Part shown: piece by piece, positions 33,827 to 43,709 of the stretch
Position numbering within the stretch: the stretch's first letter is position 1
How the letters are laid out: each line of letters starts with the position of its first letter
Origin: Macrocybe gigantea
Taxonomy: Eukaryota; Basidiomycota; Agaricomycetes; Agaricales; Callistosporiaceae
Assembly: GCA_011319805.1 (NCBI GenBank)
Contig: SJRY01000334.1
Coordinates: 1 to 64,000 of the forward strand
DNA: 64,000 nucleotides
Direction: 5' to 3'
Notes under the pieces: generated by a model
The model's database searches: none
What the model saw: the letters and a program-made list of their open reading frames with translations, nothing else
Told to the model about the DNA's origin: nothing
Program-made: the position numbers and the translations under genes

Positions 33827-34274
33827 GCCTCCTCATAGCGGGGATACTCAGGGTTATGGCTCCCTGCGGAGCCTCTGCGTGGAAGTAACTGCAACTGGCC
33901 TTCGGGCTGGGGACCCAGAGCATCAATTCAACATGGTGCTCAACGAAAGCGAACACCGAGCATTATTGCGCATCGCAGACTCTGCGACACCTGTCGTTAT
34001 GGGCCCTTTGGAACCCTTTACGTGGAAGTGACCATGTCTGGCTCTCAGGAGCTGGGGGACGTGGGTCGAGCAAGCGAATCAGCACGAGCGCATGCCTGGG
34101 AGGCGCGCGCATGGGCAGGAGACAACAGGGTGAATATGCCCTCTATGTACATCTCTTCAGTCCAGTTTCTTTTGGACTAGTCGTATTTATCGTAGGTACC
34201 GTTGTGTATTTACAAGCGGACTGCTATCGAGCACCACTTTATAAATTGTTGATTTAAAAAAAAAAAAAAAAAAA
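33827..34274 (+). promoter_or_regulatory. LINE A 3' UTR and poly(A)
   Basis: This ~430-bp stretch has no gene. Its last ~75 bp (GTATTTATCGTAGGTACC...ATAAATTGTTGATTT) followed by poly(A) are the segment shared by all LINE copies and both SINE types, and so are the probable recognition site for the LINE RT. Confidence 0.8.
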
Positions 34275-34304
34275 GAGCATCATGGGCACATGAGACAGCT
34301 GGAT
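34275..34304 (+). mobile_element. Remnant of Copia unit 3 after LINE A
   Basis: GAGCATCATGGGCAC is the right target duplication and ATGAGACAGCTGGAT continues the Copia RNase H code (HMKQLD in units 1 and 2). At about 34304 the sequence switches to minus-strand LINE B in the middle of its ORF2, with a GAT shared by both parents. The rest of Copia unit 3 and its 3' LTR are gone. Confidence 0.88.
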
Positions 34305-35263
34305 CCCAAGCACAGTCAACTGATCTGGATAGAGTCTGGAGGATGCTCTCTAAATTGTCTGATGACTTGATTGGTACCAAGTCCATACCGAGCAAATTGC
34401 CAGCAAGGTCAGAGATAAACTCAGGCACACTGTCTTTTGAAAGGGTCCGGTGTGGATCGGAGAGGTCCAGCAGTGGTATATCTAGAGAGAGTGCCAGCAG
34501 ACAATGGTCCGAAGTCAGTCTCAAGTCATCGCGAACAAGTGGTGCCACCCCACCATATTAACAGGGGTGAACATCAAATCGATAACTGAGGGCCAAAGCT
34601 CCACATTATGTGAGATGAAGGTCGGGCCATGATTAGATGGCTCTGCCCAATCAAGGCCAAGAACAAGCGCTGCATGACACAGCATCTCTCCTTGTATGCG
34701 CTGTAAAGTATGGACTCTATCCCAGAGTTCATAGTGACAATTGAAGTCCCCTCCTAGATAAGATAAGTTGGGGAAGTCAGGTCTTTCAGCACAATCGTGC
34801 AGTAGATGAATAGCACTTCTGTCTACATCAGAGTAGGCATTTGCAAGGAACAGAGGCTCTCCAGGAGTGGAGAAACTGACGATCATCAGATTGTGACTAT
34901 CAACAAGGTTGCGTCGAAGGGAGGGATGCAACCAATGTAATCGGTTGTGGACATATGCCATCACACAAGGCAGATTCTCATATGATGAGCGGCAAACAAT
35001 GCAGGTCCAGTCAGGGTGACTGGGACCTCCAATTACAGGCTCGCCATCAGTGCTGTGTACTGATGGGCTTGTCTTAGAAGGTTCCAAGCAGGCTCTTGGA
35101 AGAACAAAATATCATAGTCCTCTCCAAGAGTGGAGAGGAGGATGTCCATATGTACATATTTCCTATTTATATTTTGAGAGAAAATACAAAACGAAGAAAT
35201 CAAAGAGCATCCGCCTGACCCAGGGACACCAGCTGGGGCTGATCCACTGGAGGTGTTGCTCAT
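34305..35263 (-). pseudogene. LINE B ORF2: endonuclease part
   Basis: It starts at ATG 35263 (MSNTSSGSAPAGVPGSGG) in the ATGA overlap with ORF1. The endonuclease motifs FFQEPAW, GGDFNCHYELWD and SDHCLL follow in two frames (breaks near 35070 and 34550). It ends at the junction at 34305 shortly after LESILQTLSRSVD, before any RT motif. Confidence 0.88.
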
Positions 35264-37109
35264 GATGTGTCGGCCTCCGCATTATGCTGCGGGGAGGCAT
35301 TAGAATATTTGGGACTTGACCGTATTTGATCATGTACCAGCTGATAGTGTTGTTTGATCCACTCTGGATCAAAACGGTTCTTCCAGAAGGCGCACTTCTG
35401 GTCATCAGTGGAGTGGTCTTTGCCACAGCTAAGACACTTCGGAGCATGCAGGCAGGGTTGACCTGCCGGGGTTGCCTCACGAGGAGGGTTGGCCTTGGGT
35501 CTTGCCTTGCAGCAAGACACGAGTATGCGATGATGCTCCTTTCTGTGGGACTCCCCACAGATTGGGCAGCAGAGGGACTGCTGGTTACACTTTAGAGCAG
35601 AGTGTCCCCAGCGCCAACAACATTCACAGAGAGGGACTCCTGGCAATGAGAGGGCAGCACGGAAGTGGCATCGCCAGTTCCAGACCATAACGGTGCAGTT
35701 GTCCAGAGCTTTAACATTCTGGCCAGTGGACGTATCTTTGATATTGAACCAAACGGTTGCAGTATCAGAATTCTTGGAGTTGCGCATGATGCAAGGGACT
35801 CCAACGAGGGTGATGAGGTCTGAGAATGAAGAGTCCTGGAGAATCTTGTATGCTTGCTGGGCAGTGATGACACTTCCATCGGTGTTGAGGTATGGTACAT
35901 CAAGCAGTTTCACATAGGAAATGCTCGTAGGAATAGCGAGCTTGACAGTAGAACCAGCCGGAGCGCACCGGAGGGTGGCCTCATGCAAAATGCCGAGGTC
36001 CTTGGGCAATGCCACCTTCATCATCAAGCACGAAAATGAGGAGGCAGAGTGGTCCTGGATGGATTCGCATTGAATCCAGGATTTGCCAGTGGTCAGCCCT
36101 CAATTGAAGGCAGAGAGCAGAGTCCCAGCGGCAACAGACACATTGTCCGCTGGGAAAGTAAAGAACACCCTGACATTATGTCGGGACAGGCCATGGGAAG
36201 TGGACTTTGCCTTCTTCTTAGGTGGTCCAGAAGGCTCCCCGGTCGCTTCCTTTTGCAAGGAGACGATCCTTTCCACGGGGAGGTGTGGGAATATCTTTGC
36301 CAAAGCCACAATGGCTTCGGCAGGGGTATTGGCTGGTTGGGCCAAGGCTTGCACATATGAGCGCTTGCCAGCAGCAGGGTGGGTAGCCCTATTGACAGGA
36401 GGGGGCGGACCATGACCCAGAGTTCGGGAGTGTGACCGTGGTTGCGGTAGGGGGCAGTTTGGGTTCCAAGGCGGTCTCAGAGAGCGAGCACCCATGTTCG
36501 AATAAGAGTCTTCCGGGCATACCATACCAGAAGGAGAGGTATGAGGGTCAGCAAAACGAGTCACTTTTCCATGAGAGGGGAGGTGGGCATTGACAATTTC
36601 TTGCAAACGCCTCCCTAAGGGGTGCTGGGGCCCATCAAGCATAGAGACAGAAAACATATTGACGTTGCCTGCACTGCTGACCAAAGTCGCAATGCCCTCA
36701 GCAATAGCATATTGATATCCTGCCAGAATAGGGATGGAGGATGAGCTGACCTTCAAGATTCAGGCCTTGACGGCAGCGAGAGATTTGGCTGTAGCCTTAG
36801 CTTCACCGTGAAGGAACTGATCCCCTTTGGAAAAGATCATAATGCCAATAGTGTTGTCATTGTATGCTGCCTCAGTGGACAGGATCGATGGAGAGGGGGG
36901 AGCAGAGGGTACAGTAGGCCCTCCTGCATTAGAGGGGTTGGTGTCGTCGGTATCCATGAGACCATCACCACCTTGGAAGAGAAGGCTTGCATTCCCCGAT
37001 GGGGAGGAGGAGCGGGAGAATGGAATGGGCTAGCAGAGGGCTGTCCAGGGTGCGGGTTGAGCAGTGCATGGCCACCGCCACTGACGATGTTGAGCAGGTC
37101 ATCGCTCAT
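35260..37109 (-). pseudogene. LINE B ORF1
   Basis: ORF1 is nearly full length, from MSDDLLNIVSGGGHALLNPH (37109) through LSTEAAYNDN, AGYQYAIAEGIATLV and a proline-rich middle (PPPPVNRATHPAAGKRSYVQ) to the basic stretch PPKKKAKSTS, a possible nuclear signal. The Cys/His region CECCWRWGHSALKC, CPICGESHRKEHH and CLSCGKDHSTDD precedes the stop at 35260. Breaks occur near 36757 and 36093. It gives the full length of ORF1 (about 600 residues) against which the deletions in copies A and K can be measured. Confidence 0.88.
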
Positions 37110-37306
37110 AGAAAAACTCTGGTAGGTCAGTTGATTTTCAGCCGATTTTCACGATATGAAAGATGAAGGTGCTCAAGAGTATATGAAATTCAGGTCTGCA
37201 ACTTGATACGAGATCTGCCCAGTCAATGATGGTGTAGAGCAATGGAAACGATGACAGTAAGTTGTTTACACTTGTTTACAAATGGGCATTGCGGAAAGAG
37301 GCGTTG

Positions 37307-37371
37307 TTGGCCTAGTTTTAACATGGCTTCATTATATGCTTGTTGTCATAATAATGATCAATTTTGTAACA
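37307..37371 (-). mobile_element. 3' LTR fragment of Gypsy G2a
   Basis: On the minus strand the sequence AAAAAGGGATGATGTTACAAAATTG shows a purine tract and an LTR start resembling family G1 (GAGAGGGTGATGTTACATATG). Only 65 bp remain before LINE B. Confidence 0.65.
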
Positions 37372-37511
37372 TCATCCCTTTTTAGGAATCACATCCTTGT
37401 GATAATTGTCTTTTTAATCTTTGTGTTTCTTATTATTTCTGTCCTTGTCCTTCTGTTCAATGGCTTTATTCTTTCGTTGCTGCCACACTTTCCATGCTAC
37501 ATCAAGCCACT

Positions 37512-37528
37512 GCTTGACTTCTTTTAGA
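37512..37528 (+). repeat. Target-site duplication of SINE1-a, left copy
   Basis: The 17-bp sequence GCTTGACTTCTTTTAGA recurs exactly at 38734-38750, directly after the A-rich tail of SINE1-a. Confidence 0.95.
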
Positions 37529-38733
37529 GGCCCCAGTAGCCCAGTGGTTTAATCGCCACTAAAGACTGGAGAGGTGGCTGTGCAGCTACTGGAAAGGTTG
37601 TGGGTTTGATTCCCACTCATCCCCTGTATCTTGAAAGTAGGGATAGGCATGTGACCTATCATCAGTTACAGTCATATGCTTGGTGATTCAGGTTGGTAAT
37701 CAACTCTGAGGCAGTACCATGGCCATGTGACCTTCCATAACTAGAGTGGTAACCTGGTCACATGATAGGGATAATCACAGGAGCCCAAAGTGGCAGGTCA
37801 GGTGACTCCTGACAGGCCGTGCCTGAAATAGTCATGTGATTTATCATATGATCAAGTAGAAAGTGAAAGCACAGGGCATGGTAAGTAGGGAAAGAACTTG
37901 AGAACTACCCGACCTATGATGCGCACCCTGTAATGGGGCATTCCAGAGCATGCATGCTTCTGGAAGGTGCCGTGCACCCTGTAATAGGGAGTTTCTTCAG
38001 ACTGCGAGCTTAGAACAGGACACCCTCCACTGTTTAATCTCATGCCCAGTCTAACCAACTGGATTAGGCTGGGAATCTGGTCGTTAGTCAGCATTGGTAG
38101 TGTAGACTGGTCCTTGGGCACATTTGGAGAGTCCCCAGACCTAGGAGTAGCCACCACATGACCATAAAGCACTGCTCAGATGGGAGCCTGAGACCTCCTT
38201 GTAGGGCATGCATAACTGGGTTAAGCATGGGTATAGAACTCCCTGGCCTAGGCCTTAGGTCTAGGATGCACACTGGGGCTGGATGCTGGCAAGGCAGAGA
38301 CCTGAGATACAATTGGGGATCCACGCCCTCTGGGCATCAGTAAACCATGTACTCAGAAGTGGGAAAATTAAAGTAGGTGGGGCTTACCAATACCCAGTGT
38401 CTCTGTTCACTTGGCCTCTTGGTAACTTGCTTCCTAGCTGAAATTTGGACTGTGGCAGACTAGGGCAGTCTCCTGACTCCGGCCTGAGAGGACTCATCCT
38501 CTGCCAGTTCACCTGGATGACTAATCCAGGCTTTGAATCTAAGTTGATTCTGGGGTCTAGACATGGAATTCCACCAGTTAGTCTAGCACCTATCCTGCAA
38601 AGGAGACAGTGATAAGGATCCTCCACTTGGAGGGCCCTAAACTTTGTGTATTTATCATAGGTACCCTCATGTATTTACAAGCGGACTGCCATCGAGCACC
38701 ACTATATAAATTGTTGCTTTAAAAAACAAAAAA
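37529..38733 (+). mobile_element. SINE1-a: 1.2-kb tRNA-headed retroposon
   Basis: It starts GGCCCCAGTAGCCCAGTGG with a tRNA-like head, continues through a ~1.1-kb non-coding body, and ends in the ~75-bp LINE 3' tail (GTATTTATCATAGGTACC...TATAAATTGTTG) and an A-rich end. Exact 17-bp duplications flank it in Gypsy G2a, proving its boundaries and a retroposition mode. No enzyme is encoded. The LINE tail suggests the LINE RT in trans. This is the most diverged of three copies (others at 44108-45270 and 48687-49849). It is about twice the usual maximum SINE length. Confidence 0.9.
37537..37613 (+). promoter_or_regulatory. Pol III A and B boxes of SINE1-a
   Basis: The A box is TAGCCCAGTGG (37537-37547) and the B box GGTTTGATTCC (37603-37613). 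The B box sits in a perfect 5-bp T-arm-like stem GTGGG/CCCAC. In copy c the B box is the consensus GGTTCGATTCC (48764-48774), so TTTG here is a CpG-decay form. The arms around it do not fold into a complete tRNA. Confidence 0.75.
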
Positions 38734-38750
38734 GCTTGACTTCTTTTAGA
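38734..38750 (+). repeat. Target-site duplication of SINE1-a, right copy
   Basis: This is an exact copy of 37512-37528. Confidence 0.95.
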
Positions 38751-41390
38751 TTTGTCATTCAGCCAGTAAGCATCTGTTTTTTGGGTATCAGTTTTAGTTA
38801 TTGACTTTGGAGGCAGATCCAGATCTCATCAAATATGTAGTTGAACAGGATCTTTGACATCTAAGCATGGTGAAGGCAGGTATGCATGACCTTTTTTAGT
38901 AGTGGTCATGGTGGTAGCTGACATTGTCCATGTTCTAGGAATGGTGCCTTGGGATTCTGTTAATGAAATTCTGCAACTGTGTTTAGTGCATTTGCAATAA
39001 TATTCTCTGCAGGCTCCCATGTGATGTCCTCTATAAAATATTCCTTCCACTATATTCTGTATTGTAGTTTTCCTTGATTCCATTAAGAATTTACTACTGC
39101 TTCAATTTCATATTTCTTTTCTCCTTCCACAATAATAGAAGAAGGCTGTTTAAGAACTGTTACTGCTTTTTGTCATAAGAATGTCTGTGCTATGTAAGGA
39201 GTAAGCTCAGATTTGTTATGGACAGGATGGATCTTCCAGTGTTCTGGCAGTTCAAGTTTGTAGGCTGATTCTTCTATTCGCCATTTGATTTTGAAAGAAC
39301 CAAATTGCTTGTCATTAAGCATATCAGTCAGCCAGTTAGTCATAATGTTGGTTCCTTCTAGCCAGACCTGATTGCCTTTGTGATACTCTTGGGCAGGCTT
39401 TTGTTTTTAATCATAGGTCTGTTTCATAGTTTCTGTGGCTTTCAAAAAGAGGTCTATTGGTGAATTCTTTTGTAGTTTGTAACTTTACATTATGCTTCAG
39501 AGATTCCTTTCTGGTATATGGCTGTTGCCCATGATTTAAGTAGAATAGGGAGTACCTGTCACTGAATGAATCTGATTATTATAACAGAATTCGGCCATCA
39601 GTAGCCAATCTGCACAGTTCATTTGCTAGTAGTTGATAAAGAGTTTCAGATACTGCTTGAGTTCTTGATTGACTCTTTCTGTTTATTCATCAGTTTGTAA
39701 ATGATATGGCATTAAAGGGATTCCTTTGACTCCCAGAAGTGTGTAGAGGTCCATCATGAAATTTGAGACCAATTATTGCCCTTGATCGCTAATGACTTTT
39801 TTAGAAAGTCCATAATTCAGGAATATGGTATTGCATAGTTTACGAGCAATCCCTTCTGCTATGATTTCCATATTGACCAGTACAGATTTGGCTTCTTTTG
39901 TGAACTGATCTACCATTACCATGATACTATCAAATTCTTGTGACATGGGAAGAGGGCCAATGAGATCTACTAATATGATCTCCCATAGTTCCTTTGGTAC
40001 TTCATTCAGATGTAATGGGGCATGCTTCCAATCTCTGATAATTTTTATTTGTTAGCATTTGTCATATCCATTGATATATGCCTTGATATCATTCATTATC
40101 TTAGTTCACTAGAAGTTATGCATAATTAACTCATGCATTTTTGTCTGTCTTAGGTGTCCTGAGATTTGATCAGAGTGGTGTATCTCAATGATTTGTTCCC
40201 TTATCTTTTAGCTTTTAGAGACATAGTACCATTTCAGCCATGTAATGATCCAATCATTTTCCTTCCAACCGTATTTGCCTTCATTAAGATATTTTTAGAT
40301 CTCGGGCTCTCTTTGTTTTCAAGCTTATTTTATCTGGTCCAAAATATCCTGGAACTCTGGTGTCAGCATGATCTTTGCTATAAAGATTCAGTGAAAAACC
40401 TCTGGTTTTAGGAGTATACATTTTCATTATTGTTCTCCCTCTTCTTATGGTCTAGTTGTCTCGACAGACTGTCTGCCTTTGTCATTGACTTTCCAGGTTT
40501 GTGCTCCAGGATAAAATCATAATCCTAGAGTTCTGAGATTCAATGAGCCTGCCTGTGATTTAGTTTCTAAGGTTTTTAGAAGTATTCAAGATTTTTGTAA
40601 TCTGTCCAAATCTTGAATTTTTGCTTGGCACTGCAGAGATATTAGTACTATTCCTCAAGTCCTGTCATGATTGCAAGCATCTCTTTGTTATAGATCTTAT
40701 AATTCTGTTCTGTCAGATTTAATGACTTTAACATAAAGGCCACTGGTCTCCAAGTACCATTGGATTGTTCCTGAGAAAGAATGCCTCCTATTGCATAGTT
40801 TGAAGTGTTGACTTCCATTTGGAATTTTCTGTCATCTCAAAGCATCGCAATGATTGGTACTGAGCAGATCCAGTTTTTTAATCCTTTGAATGCATTGTCT
40901 TGGGCCTTTTCCCATGTCCAACTGGGTTTCATGATCTTTGTGAATTCTTTGATAAAGCACTGATAGAAGTTGCAAAAGCTAAGAAATTGTTGGATGTCCC
41001 TTTTACAGGTGGGTTTCAGCCATTCTTTGACACCTTTGACTTTTATGAGATCTATCTTAATGCCATTCTTGGAGATGATCATTCTGAAGTACTCTACTTC
41101 TATCTGATGAAACAAGCATTTCTCAGGTTTTAGGTAAAGCTTGTTGTCCTTGAGCTTTTCCAGCACATATTAAATGAGTCTTTTGTATTCATTTATGCAT
41201 CTCTTTCCACAACACCCACTTGTATACAAGTATAAACAACACTCGCACACCATTTTACTTATTCTACAGCTTCATTGTGTGGGCTGATCTCTAATCTGGT
41301 TGCAAATCCAGGTTTATACATCCTTGAGCACTTCTTCTTTTCTATATCATAAAAATTGGACTGAAATCACCCAAGTTATAAAGAGTTTCC

Positions 41391-41891
41391 ATGAGCAGCG
41401 ATCTGCTCAATCTCATTGGCAGCAGGGGAGGCTTTGATCCTTCTTCACTTAATCCGCATCCTGGGCAGCCTGTCACAACTGCAGGCCCATCAGGCAGTCA
41501 GGCCATGCCCCAATCCTCAAGGAAAGCAGGCCTTCTTTTCCAAGGCAATGACAGCCTTATGGACACTGATAAAGCCCTACTTTCTGGTCCTGTTGGACCT
41601 TCCAACCCCACTGCTCCTTCCTCTCTATTTGTGCTATCCACCAATACAGCATATAATGATGACTTAATCAGCATAGCCTCCTTTGCTGAGGATGATTGGT
41701 TCCTCCATGGTGAGGCCAAGGCGGCCGCTGAATCCCTGGCTAGCTTGCGGGACTGGTTCCACAAGGTTGGCGCTTCCCCTGTCTCTATTCTGGCAGGTTA
41801 TCAATATGCACTTGCTGAGGGTATTGCAGCCTTGGTTGCAACTGCCAGTGAGGTCAACATGTTCTCTGTCCCCACCTTCGGCAGATCACAG
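41391..41891 (+). pseudogene. LINE I ORF1, N-terminal half
   Basis: The half has about 167 residues (MSSDLLNLIGSRGG..., LLFQGNDSLMDTD, AGYQYALAEGIAALV, VNMFSVPTFGRSQ), colinear with ORF1 of the other LINE copies at roughly half to two thirds identity by eye. The frame is cut by the 5' LTR at 41892. The continuation is at 43446 (HHLGACLQEIVDTA), with the CACAG duplication removed. Confidence 0.88.
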
Positions 41892-42111
41892 TGTCGGAAT
41901 ACGACCGTGACGCCAATGTCACTTGTCATGCCGATGCTGCGCCCGCCGCTATCCGCTGGCTAAAATAAAAGGAAGAAATTTTTTATTTACTAATTTAGAG
42001 TACAAACTGTGTATTTAAGCGCCCGAAAATCATAGAGTATGGGCACGCGTTTGCCCACCCGCCAATCGTCTCTCTTCGTTGCCGCGTCGTCATCCTTGGC
42101 TAATTTTATCA
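41892..42111 (+). mobile_element. 5' LTR of the gag-only element
   Basis: It begins TGTCGGAATACGACCG and ends TTTTATCA. A TATA-like TGTATTTAAGCG lies near 42010. The bases after the LTR (CAAATGCGCAAAACC) do not resemble the usual initiator-Met primer site. Confidence 0.92.
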
Positions 42112-42358
42112 CAAATGCGCAAAACCTTCGTCGAGTCCGTTGACCTGTCGTCCTGCCACAAGGGGCCGAAGCCTTGATTGATTGATTGCCATCGTTTCCC
42201 GTTTCGTCGCCGTTCGTCGTACCTTGATTGCCTATCGGAGGCCGAAGTCCGATTGATCTCGTCGTGTCCCTGTCGTTGTCGTCGCCGTCATTGTCGTTGC
42301 CGCCGTTGCCGTTATTGTCATTACCATTTTTGTCGCCGTCACCATCGTCGCCGCCGTT

Positions 42359-43171
42359 ATGCCATCACCAGATTCGAAGTTCGAAAAACTTACTGATGGA
42401 AATTATGTGGAGTGGAAAATCTATATGGAAGCCCTCTTAACAAGGAAGAACCTCTTCGAGGTTGTGGATGGAACCGAGAGACACCCAGGGGGGAATGAAG
42501 GGACGAAGAAGGTCAAGGACTTTTACCGAAAGCAGGCCGAGGCCCATGCCGAGATCATCCTCAATGTCTCATCATCCCAATTAGTCCATTGCAGTCCCGC
42601 GGACCCTTACGTCATCTGGACCAATCTGACAACCATTCATACAGCCCAAGGCCGTTCCACCGTGCTCGCTCTTCGCCGTCGTCTTCACCGTATCCATTTC
42701 GAGAAAAACGAGACCATGTCTGCTTATGTATCCCGCGTTCGTCACATCAGTTTCTTGCTTGACCAGGCCGGAGTTCCTGTTTCAGAAGAAGATATGATTC
42801 TCGCGATCACCGCCGGACTTCCCCATTCGTACGACAATCTTATCGTGTCGCTTGATGTCCTCGCTGATGAAGATTACAAATTGTCGACTATTATCACACA
42901 TCTCAATAATGAGTACGAACGTCAACACATGTATTCGTTCTCATCTCGCGTTGTCGAATCCAAAAATGATGAAGCCCTGTCCGCCGTTCACACGCCGTCA
43001 TCGAAACCAGCCCCGAAGCTCGCCCACATCACGTGCTTCTCCTGTGGGGAGAAGGGCCATTATCAGGCCAATTGCCCGAATTGCGCGCCCGGATCATCGT
43101 CTGCCAAACATGTCAAACATGCCGTTGCCGCTGCCGAAGTATCCGATTCCTATTCCGATGAAGGCCTCTAG
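42359..43171 (+). CDS. Copia-type Gag of the gag-only element
   Basis: The frame is intact, 270 residues. It opens with the Copia-Gag signature FEKLTDGNYVEWKIYMEALL, continues through a UBN2 core (VIWTNLTTIHTAQGRSTVLA, LRRRLHRIHFEKNETMSAYV, AITAGLPHSYDNLIVSLDVL) and ends with one CCHC knuckle CFSCGEKGHYQANC and an acidic tail. It should form particles and bind element RNA. No stop or frameshift is present, in contrast to all other Gag frames in the window. I chose the start because the Gag signature follows it directly. Confidence 0.92.
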   Translation: MPSPDSKFEKLTDGNYVEWKIYMEALLTRKNLFEVVDGTERHPGGNEGTKKVKDFYRKQAEAHAEIILNVSSSQLVHCSPADPYVIWTNLTTIHTAQGRSTVLALRRRLHRIHFEKNETMSAYVSRVRHISFLLDQAGVPVSEEDMILAITAGLPHSYDNLIVSLDVLADEDYKLSTIITHLNNEYERQHMYSFSSRVVESKNDEALSAVHTPSSKPAPKLAHITCFSCGEKGHYQANCPNCAPGSSSAKHVKHAVAAAEVSDSYSDEGL

Positions 43172-43216
43172 GCTTGCGGGGGAGTACCGCAACCCATGAG
43201 GATTGGCGTCGCGCTC

Positions 43217-43225
43217 GCGGGGGAG
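43217..43225 (+). promoter_or_regulatory. Polypurine tract of the gag-only element
   Basis: CGGGGGAG directly precedes the 3' LTR start. A second similar GCGGGGGAGT lies at 43177, after the gag stop. Confidence 0.65.
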
Positions 43226-43445
43226 TGTTGGAATACGACCGTGACACCAATGTCACTTGTCATGCCGATGCTGCGCCCGCCGCCATCCACTGGCTAAAAT
43301 AAAAGGAAGAAATTTTTTATTTACTAATTTAGAGTACAAACTGTGTATTTAAGCGCCCGAAAATCATAGAGTACAGGCGCGCGTTTGCCCACCCGCCAAT
43401 CGTCTCTCTTCGTTGCCGCGTCGTCACCCTCGGCTAATTTTATCA
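43226..43445 (+). mobile_element. 3' LTR of the gag-only element
   Basis: The LTR is 220 bp, the same length as the 5' LTR, with ends TGTTGG and TTATCA and followed by the duplicated CACAG. Confidence 0.92.
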
Positions 43446-43709
43446 CACAGCACCATCTTGGAGCATGCCTGCAAGAGATTGTGGACACTGCCTCCTCTTC
43501 TTTCTGTGGAAAGGCAACTCATTTCACTGACCCCGCTTGTCACACATCTCCTTCAGGCATGATTCACCCGCAGGACTCTTGCTCTAACCAGAGCACACGC
43601 CCTTTGAGACCACCTCAGAACCCGAATCACCCTTCCTCCCCACCTCCATGATCTTGCTCCCGGACTCCTGGATGAGGCCCTCTGCCTCCTGTCAACAGGG
43701 CTACTTGCC
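43446..43709 (+). pseudogene. LINE I ORF1, continuation
   Basis: This continues ORF1: LGACLQEIVDTA, the FTDPACHTSPSGMIHPQDS block (FADPHTSPSGMVCPEDS in LINE B) and a proline-rich part. It stops at a TGA near 43650 and is cut by LINE H at about 43709, before the zinc knuckles. Confidence 0.85.

Larger units (their letters stand above)
29254..34274 (+). mobile_element. LINE A (+), full-length ends with internal deletion
   Basis: The leader CTCTTTCTGCAATGCC at 29258 is the LINE 5' end and the poly(A) ends at 34274. The 15-bp target duplication GAGCATCATGGGCAC lies at 29239-29253 and 34275-34289, in the RNase H code of Copia unit 3. About 1.4 kb covering the ORF1 C-terminus and ORF2 start is missing. 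This copy is the CpG-richest LINE in the window. It must be younger than the Copia sequence it interrupts. Confidence 0.95.
34305..37306 (-). mobile_element. LINE B (-), 3'-truncated
   Basis: The 5' end is at 37306 (leader CTCTTTCCGCAATGCCC on the minus strand), followed by a 5' UTR, ORF1, and ORF2 only to the end of the endonuclease, where it breaks off against the Copia remnant. LINEs usually lose 5' not 3' sequence on insertion, so the missing 3' part reflects a later deletion or exchange. The left flank of its 5' end is the LTR of Gypsy G2. Confidence 0.9.
37307..41211 (-). mobile_element. Ty3/Gypsy family G2 copy a (-), decayed, interrupted by SINE1-a
   Basis: This minus-strand relic of the family is better preserved at 61182-64000. 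From right to left it has the RT end, RNase H, integrase, chromodomain, pol stop, purine tract and the first 65 bp of the 3' LTR. Stops are dense and CpG is almost absent, so this is among the oldest elements. LINE I was inserted into its RT region at 41211/41212, LINE B abuts its LTR at 37306, and SINE1-a sits between 37528 and 38734. Confidence 0.88.
37414..41211 (-). pseudogene. Pol of Gypsy G2a, remnant
   Basis: Readable blocks on the minus strand are the RT/RNase H connection (KLKDNKLYLKPEKCLFHQ, QQFLSFCNFYQCFI) near 41160-40900, then integrase blocks that align by position with 61680-62177. A chromodomain lies at about 39110-38950 (YEIEAVVNS-stop-WNQGKL, EYFIEDITWEPAENIIANAL). Beyond the SINE1 insertion the last residues are KQWLDVAWKVWQQRKNKA and a lysine-rich tail, ending at TAA 37414-37416. 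Nearly every expected Arg CGA or Gln CAA codon is a stop or changed. Confidence 0.8.
41892..43445 (+). mobile_element. Non-autonomous gag-only LTR retrotransposon (TR-GAG type)
   Basis: The element is 1554 bp and has two 220-bp LTRs (41892-42111, 43226-43445), a gag frame, a purine tract and an exact 5-bp target duplication CACAG (41887-41891 and 43446-43450). There is no protease, integrase or RT code and no room for it. Such elements are known in plants as TR-GAG and rely on a related autonomous Copia for enzymes. CpG content is high in the interior, so it is younger than the LINE it split. The two LTRs differ at about 9 sites by eye (about 4%). Confidence 0.93.
41212..43709 (+). mobile_element. 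LINE I (+), 5' part, split by a gag-only LTR element
   Basis: The leader CTCTTTCCACAACACCCACTTG at 41215 marks the 5' end, inserted in Gypsy G2a. ORF1 starts at 41391, is interrupted at 41892-43445 and continues to about 43709, where LINE H begins. This LINE is the most diverged subfamily (MSSDLLNLIGSRGG, LSTNTAYNDDLISIASFAED). No ORF2 of this copy is seen; its remainder would lie beyond LINE H and has been lost. Confidence 0.88.

Noticed and set aside
30040..34000. Bacterial group II intron or retron RT
   Set aside because: RT is joined to an apurinic-like endonuclease, RNase H and a terminal CXCX8HX4C finger with poly(A), which is a eukaryotic LINE.
37529..37625. Functional tRNA gene at SINE heads (also 48690 and 9490)
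   Set aside because: A and B boxes and one T-arm-like stem are present, but no acceptor, D or anticodon arms complete a cloverleaf, and the sequence continues into the repeat body.
38754..40830. Unannotated host gene in the AT-rich stretch
   Set aside because: The minus strand reads as a decayed chromodomain, integrase and RNase H of Gypsy G2 in the right order, matching 61182-64000.
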